Shown here: positions 6,639 through 9,385 of the stretch, one piece after another | Position numbering within the stretch: the first letter of the stretch is position 1 | Layout of the letters: every line of letters begins with the position of its first letter | NCBI GenBank assembly: GCA_028716765.1 | Contig: JAQUPC010000084.1 | Location: 1 to 9,385, forward strand | Source of the DNA: Alphaproteobacteria bacterium | GTDB taxonomy: Bacteria > Pseudomonadota > Alphaproteobacteria > UBA9219 | Length of the DNA: 9,385 nt | Reading direction: 5' to 3' | Translations under genes and position numbers: made by a program | Notes under the pieces: model-generated | What the model was told of the DNA's origin: nothing | The model's input: only the letters and a program-made list of their open reading frames with translations | Database searches by the model: none

Positions 6639-6652
6639 GGGCGATTTCAGTC

Positions 6653-7099
6653 TTAGGGCTGAGGCGCGGGGTTCGGTTGCGGAGGCGCCTTTCGCTGCGC
6701 CTCGGTAAGATGCATTTCTTCGAGATTATTGAAAGCCTGTTCCCTGATTTGTTCGATCATACGACGGCTTATGAGGCCTTTCCCTTCAACCCTGATCGTT
6801 AACCGGAGAATGCTGAGGGAGGAAACAAAATCCGGCAGCACGCCGACCGTTACGGTGAGCGGTGTTGTGAAGCCGGGAACGGCGTTCAGAGCGCCGCGGC
6901 CGTCGAACATTTCAATAATGCGCCGGCCATCGGCTTCGGATTCGACCAGAAAATTCGTGCAAAAGAGCGGGTCGTCCGGTCCCGTGCTCGTGCGGCCCGT
7001 TATAAAACAGGTAAGCATATCCAGGGGAAAGGATTTCCCTTTGGGTCTGCAAATCAGCGAAAGTTCGGTCATATCGATTCTATATTTATGCGGCATCAT
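6653..7099 (-). CDS. Hypothetical protein with a Pro-rich tail
   Basis: The frame is open much further upstream, but the upstream part overlaps the HAD gene and is only its shadow. I place the start at 7099 (MMPHKYRID, 148 residues), preceded by AAAGG at 10 bases; a start at 7072 (MTELSLIC, 139 residues) is possible but has a weaker ribosome-binding site. The protein is soluble. Its middle is rich in beta-type segments (TPLTVTVGVLPDF, LSILRLTIRVEGKG), followed by a predicted helix (RRMIEQIREQAFNNLEEM) and a Pro-rich tail (APPQPNPAPQP). I recognise no family. It converges with glmS, with a 14-base gap and no clear terminator between them, and diverges from the HAD gene, with about 110 bases between starts for both promoters. 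Confidence 0.7.
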   Translation of the reverse strand: MMPHKYRIDMTELSLICRPKGKSFPLDMLTCFITGRTSTGPDDPLFCTNFLVESEADGRRIIEMFDGRGALNAVPGFTTPLTVTVGVLPDFVSSLSILRLTIRVEGKGLISRRMIEQIREQAFNNLEEMHLTEAQRKAPPQPNPAPQP

Positions 7100-7207
7100 T
7101 ATCACATGGCCTTTGCATGTGCGGACAGCAGGGGTCAAGAATATATTTGCTTTTTTCATGCGTTGAATGAAAAACAGGACATTAACCATGATTGCGGGGG
7201 CAGGGCT

Positions 7208-7879
7208 TTGATCAAAACGCTTCTTTGGGATTGCGACGGCGTTCTCGCGGATTCGATGCGTCTGCACGCCGAGGTCGAACACGCCATGTTTGCCGATTAT
7301 GGTTTTACCGGCACGCCGGAGGACATCAGCGCGCGTTTTGGCGGCATGTGCGACACCGATATGCTTGCAGAGATAGAGAAAGAAACGGGCAAACCTTTTC
7401 CTGCGGATTTCAGGGCGCGGCTCGAAACGCGCAAGATGCAGGTTTTTTCGGAGCGCCTTAAGCCGATTGACGGCGTTGCGGAGGTTTTGGCGAATGGCGA
7501 CCTCAAGCATTGCGTTGCCTCGTCAAGCACAGGCGATTTGATCCGTCATATGCTTGGCGTGACGCGGCTGGCAGGCTATTTCGGCAATGCTATCGTTTCC
7601 GCCGATATGGTCAGGAAAGCCAAGCCCGCGCCGGACATTTTCCTCTGCGCCGCCGAGCGCATGGAAACCGAACCGGCGTTTTGTTTGGTCGTTGAAGACA
7701 GCGTGCACGGCGTAATGGCCGGTAAAGCCGCCGGCATGCGCGTGGCCGGGTTCATCGGCGGCTGTCATTGCGGAGCCGGGCACGGCAAGCTGTTGGAAAC
7801 GGCGGGAGCCGATTTTGTTTTCGGGCATATGACGGAGTTGCGGGTGCAACTTGCGGATGGATTAATACCGACAGCCTAA
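7208..7879 (+). CDS. HAD-superfamily subfamily IA phosphatase / phosphoglucomutase-like hydrolase
   Basis: A 223-residue HAD hydrolase from a TTG start. Motif I is WDCDGVLADS (Asp8 nucleophile, Asp10 acid/base). Motif II is in CVASSSTGD (Ser105-107 area). Motif III Lys139 is in VRKAKPAPDIF, and motif IV is LVVEDSVHGV (Glu163, Asp164). The helical cap between motifs I and II (EDISARFGG) is of the beta-phosphoglucomutase/YieH type, so the substrate is probably a small sugar phosphate; it cannot be named from sequence. I choose TTG 7208 because the HAD domain begins there, G-rich sequence (7196-7205) precedes it, and the upstream in-frame ATG codons would overlap the 5' end of the minus-strand gene and add an unrelated N terminus. 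It is divergent from that gene and convergent with yebC. Confidence 0.9.
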   Translation: MIKTLLWDCDGVLADSMRLHAEVEHAMFADYGFTGTPEDISARFGGMCDTDMLAEIEKETGKPFPADFRARLETRKMQVFSERLKPIDGVAEVLANGDLKHCVASSSTGDLIRHMLGVTRLAGYFGNAIVSADMVRKAKPAPDIFLCAAERMETEPAFCLVVEDSVHGVMAGKAAGMRVAGFIGGCHCGAGHGKLLETAGADFVFGHMTELRVQLADGLIPTA

Positions 7880-7910
7880 TGGACTGTCTTTTCAGCAAGG
7901 CTGTAAAATC

Positions 7911-8097
7911 CCCCTCCCCTTGGGGAGGGGTGAGGGGAGGGGTATGTAAAAGTTGACCCCTCACCTGCAAAAACTAATGGTTTACGAAGTAAACCAAAGT
8001 TTTTGCTTCCTCTCCTGCCTACGCTAAAGCTTCGGCAGGCGTATGAGCTCATTGGCGCCCGAAGCCTTGGCGTAGGGTGCCCCAAGGGGAGAGGGGT
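7911..8097. repeat. Composite hairpin repeat, copy 3, with nested palindrome
   Basis: The first hairpin is a perfect CCCCTCCCC-TT-GGGGAGGGG (7911-7930). The linker GTAAAAGTTG and the arm ACCCCTCACC nearly match copy 1. The second hairpin has outer stem GCAAAAACT/AGTTTTTGC (7967-7975, 7998-8006) and inner stem TGGTTTAC/GTAAACCA (7978-7985, 7989-7996). A third hairpin has CCTCTCC/GGAGAGG (8009-8015, 8088-8094). Within it is a nested palindrome: CCTACGC and GCTTCGG (8018-8024, 8029-8035) pair with CCGAAGC and GCGTAGG (8059-8065, 8070-8076). ACCCCTC (7956-7962) can also pair with GAGGGGT (8091-8097), closing a branched structure. It sits between the 3' ends of the convergent HAD and yebC genes. 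Confidence 0.85.
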
Positions 8098-8136
8098 TGT
8101 TTCTTAAAGCCGCAAGCAAATTAATCTGTGGGCGTT

Positions 8137-8889
8137 CTACGACGCCAGCTTAGCCATTTCCTCGTCGGGAATGTCGTAGTTGCTGAAGACTTCCTGAACG
8201 TCGTCGTTGTCTTCGAGGATGTCGAGAAGTTTGAGGAGGGTTTGCGCGGCTTCGCCGGTAACGGGAGCCGGCGTATTGGGCCGCCACGTCAGTTTGGCGC
8301 TCGAAGGCTCGCCGAATTTGCCTTCCAGCGCGTCGCGCACGGCGCCGAAATCCTCAACGCTCGTCGAAACGACATGCTGCCCGGCATCGGATTCAACGTC
8401 GTCGCCGCCCGCGTCGATCACGGCTTCCAGCATATCGTCGGCCGAAGCCTTGTCGGCGGGATAGACGATCTCGCCGATGCGGCTGAACATGAAGCTGACG
8501 GAGTTCGTCTCGCCCAGCGATCCGCCGTTTTTGGATAGGGCCGAGCGTAGTTCGGACGCCGTGCGGTTGCGGTTGTCGGACAGCGCTTCGATGATCAGCG
8601 CGCACCCGCCGGGGCCATAACCCTCGTAGCGCACTTCTTCGTAATTCGCCTTATCGGTGCCGCCGGGCGAGCCCGCCTTGACGGCGCGCTCGATGCGCTC
8701 GCGCGGCATGTTGGAGCCTCGGGCTTCCGCGATGGCGGCGCGAAGGCGAGGATTATGCGCGGGATCGGGCGAGCCGAGCTTGACGGAAACCTGAATTTCG
8801 CGCGCGATCTTGTTGAAGATTTTGGTTTTTTTGGCGTCGCTGGCGCCTTTGCGGCGGGCGACGGTTTTGGCGTGGGAATGTCCGGACAT
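8137..8889 (-). CDS. yebC: YebC/PmpR family protein (TACO1 family)
   Basis: A complete 250-residue YebC protein, the usual length. The N terminus MSGHSHAKTVARRKGASDAKK is a variant of the family's MAGHS..KNI..RKG..D. It is followed by KIFNKIAREI, DPAHNPRLRAAI and NMPRERIERAVK, then YEGYGPGG, DNRNRTASELR and SFMFSRIGEIVY, and ends with the acidic LEDNDDVQEVFSNYDIP. The family has been described as transcriptional regulators, and more recently as ribosome-associated factors that help translate difficult peptide stretches; which applies here is unknown. In many proteobacteria yebC precedes ruvCAB, but here its downstream neighbour is a convergent HAD gene, so that link is broken. No strong ribosome-binding site precedes the ATG; AGGA lies somewhat far upstream. 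The start agrees with the conserved N terminus. Confidence 0.96.
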   Translation of the reverse strand: MSGHSHAKTVARRKGASDAKKTKIFNKIAREIQVSVKLGSPDPAHNPRLRAAIAEARGSNMPRERIERAVKAGSPGGTDKANYEEVRYEGYGPGGCALIIEALSDNRNRTASELRSALSKNGGSLGETNSVSFMFSRIGEIVYPADKASADDMLEAVIDAGGDDVESDAGQHVVSTSVEDFGAVRDALEGKFGEPSSAKLTWRPNTPAPVTGEAAQTLLKLLDILEDNDDVQEVFSNYDIPDEEMAKLAS

Positions 8890-9021
8890 GGGGCTTTGTC
8901 GTTCCTGATTGTACGTGAGAGGTGTAAAACCAAAAATTAACCATAGGCATAGGAGTTTAGCAAAAATATTACCTTCGCAAACGCCTTTTTATTTAGCATA
9001 AAATGATGATAGTAACAGACC

Positions 9022-9027
9022 TATAAT
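9022..9027 (+). promoter_or_regulatory. Candidate -10 box of the right-edge gene
   Basis: A perfect TATAAT lies 26 bases upstream of the start codon at 9054. The expected -35 position (about 8999-9004) does not resemble TTGACA, so either an activator is needed or the match is by chance in this AT-rich gap. Confidence 0.45.
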
Positions 9028-9053
9028 ACCTTTCGGTTGTGCAGGAGACAAAA

Positions 9054-9385
9054 ATGAGCATTGCGAAGCATTACGAAAAATGGGCGACATATTTTGTCCT
9101 CAATAAGGAGACCCCCCGGCAAACGGGGTGGAGTCCGGACACAAACCAATTGCTTGAGGAGTTGTCGCAAGAATTTGTCCCCATGGTTGAGGCTCTTAAT
9201 CGTATTTTTTGCGAGCCAGTGACGAGGCGCCAGGCAAGCACCGTTCCTTTCCGCATGATTGTTATTGCCGATGAAGCCACCGGAAGCTTCATACGCGATG
9301 TCTGTATAGGCCGTTATACTCCGGACGATATCAACAGCTGTGGCTGTCATTTAGCCAGGGACAACGAGGTGGAGGCGGATAGAAG
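9054..9385 (+). CDS. Hypothetical protein, 5' part, cut by the right edge
   Basis: An ORF open to the window end, with 110 codons visible. It has a good AGGAG ribosome-binding site (9043-9047), 6 bases from the ATG, and a TATAAT box upstream. The protein begins MSIAKHYEKWATYFVLN and continues as a soluble, mixed-charge sequence. A helical part (TNQLLEELSQEFVPMVEALNRIF) is followed by a strand-rich part (TVPFRMIVIADEATGSFI) and a CGCH motif near the visible end. I recognise no family. It is divergent from yebC with a 164-base gap, and its base composition is less GC-rich than yebC or glmS. The minus-strand frames opposite it have no comparable start signals. Confidence 0.75.
   Translation, partial: MSIAKHYEKWATYFVLNKETPRQTGWSPDTNQLLEELSQEFVPMVEALNRIFCEPVTRRQASTVPFRMIVIADEATGSFIRDVCIGRYTPDDINSCGCHLARDNEVEADR

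Noticed and set aside
7088..7207. 40-codon N-terminal extension of the HAD gene from an ATG at 7088
   Set aside because: It overlaps the 5' end of the divergent gene and adds residues not found in HAD IA proteins; the domain begins at the TTG at 7208.
7100..7510. N-terminal extension of the minus-strand unknown gene to 285 residues
   Set aside because: The extension is antisense to conserved HAD motifs I and cap, is Arg/Lys-rich, and has no support from motifs.
2530..8097. CRISPR array interpretation of the repeats
   Set aside because: The repeats are kilobases apart, are long hairpins of unequal length, and have no regular spacers or cas genes.

Overview
The window looks like a chromosomal stretch of an alphaproteobacterium that can live without oxygen. 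The basis is the class III ribonucleotide reductase pair, proteobacterial-type GlmS and YebC proteins, high-GC housekeeping genes, and the many palindromic intergenic repeats. The class assignment is inferred from protein and repeat style, not from a marker gene.

Layout, left to right. (1) 1-1542: 3' part of nrdD, the anaerobic ribonucleoside-triphosphate reductase, cut by the left edge. (2) 1568-2011: a small three-helix membrane protein of unknown function. (3) 2012-2717: a gene-poor stretch with a GC-rich palindrome, an AT-rich segment, a 46-codon cysteine-containing ORF followed by a good intrinsic terminator, and a composite hairpin repeat. (4) 2718-3437: nrdG, the radical-SAM activase of NrdD. 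(5) 3438-3606: a second hairpin repeat, between convergent genes. (6) 3607-4515, minus strand: a 302-residue protein that appears to be a divergent HipA/PI3K-fold kinase-like protein. (7) 4516-4817: intergenic, with an A-tract/hairpin/T-tract terminator-like element. (8) 4818-6638: glmS, complete. (9) 6653-7099, minus strand: an unknown protein, convergent with glmS. (10) 7208-7879: a HAD subfamily IA phosphatase. (11) 7880-8136: a third composite hairpin repeat, between the convergent HAD and yebC genes. (12) 8137-8889, minus strand: yebC. (13) 9054-9385: the start of an unknown gene running off the right edge.

The only clear functional partnership is NrdD with NrdG: NrdG makes the glycyl radical that NrdD needs to produce dNTPs anaerobically. 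The two genes are separated by about 1.2 kb of lower-GC small genes and repeats. GlmS feeds amino-sugar and cell-envelope synthesis, and YebC belongs to the translation/regulator TACO1 family; neither is functionally tied to its neighbours. The most unusual signal is the family of hairpin repeats. Different copies share a multi-branched architecture, one stem shows compensatory changes between copies, and other palindromes sit inside their hairpins. No CRISPR array, tRNA, rRNA, transposase or defence operon was seen.
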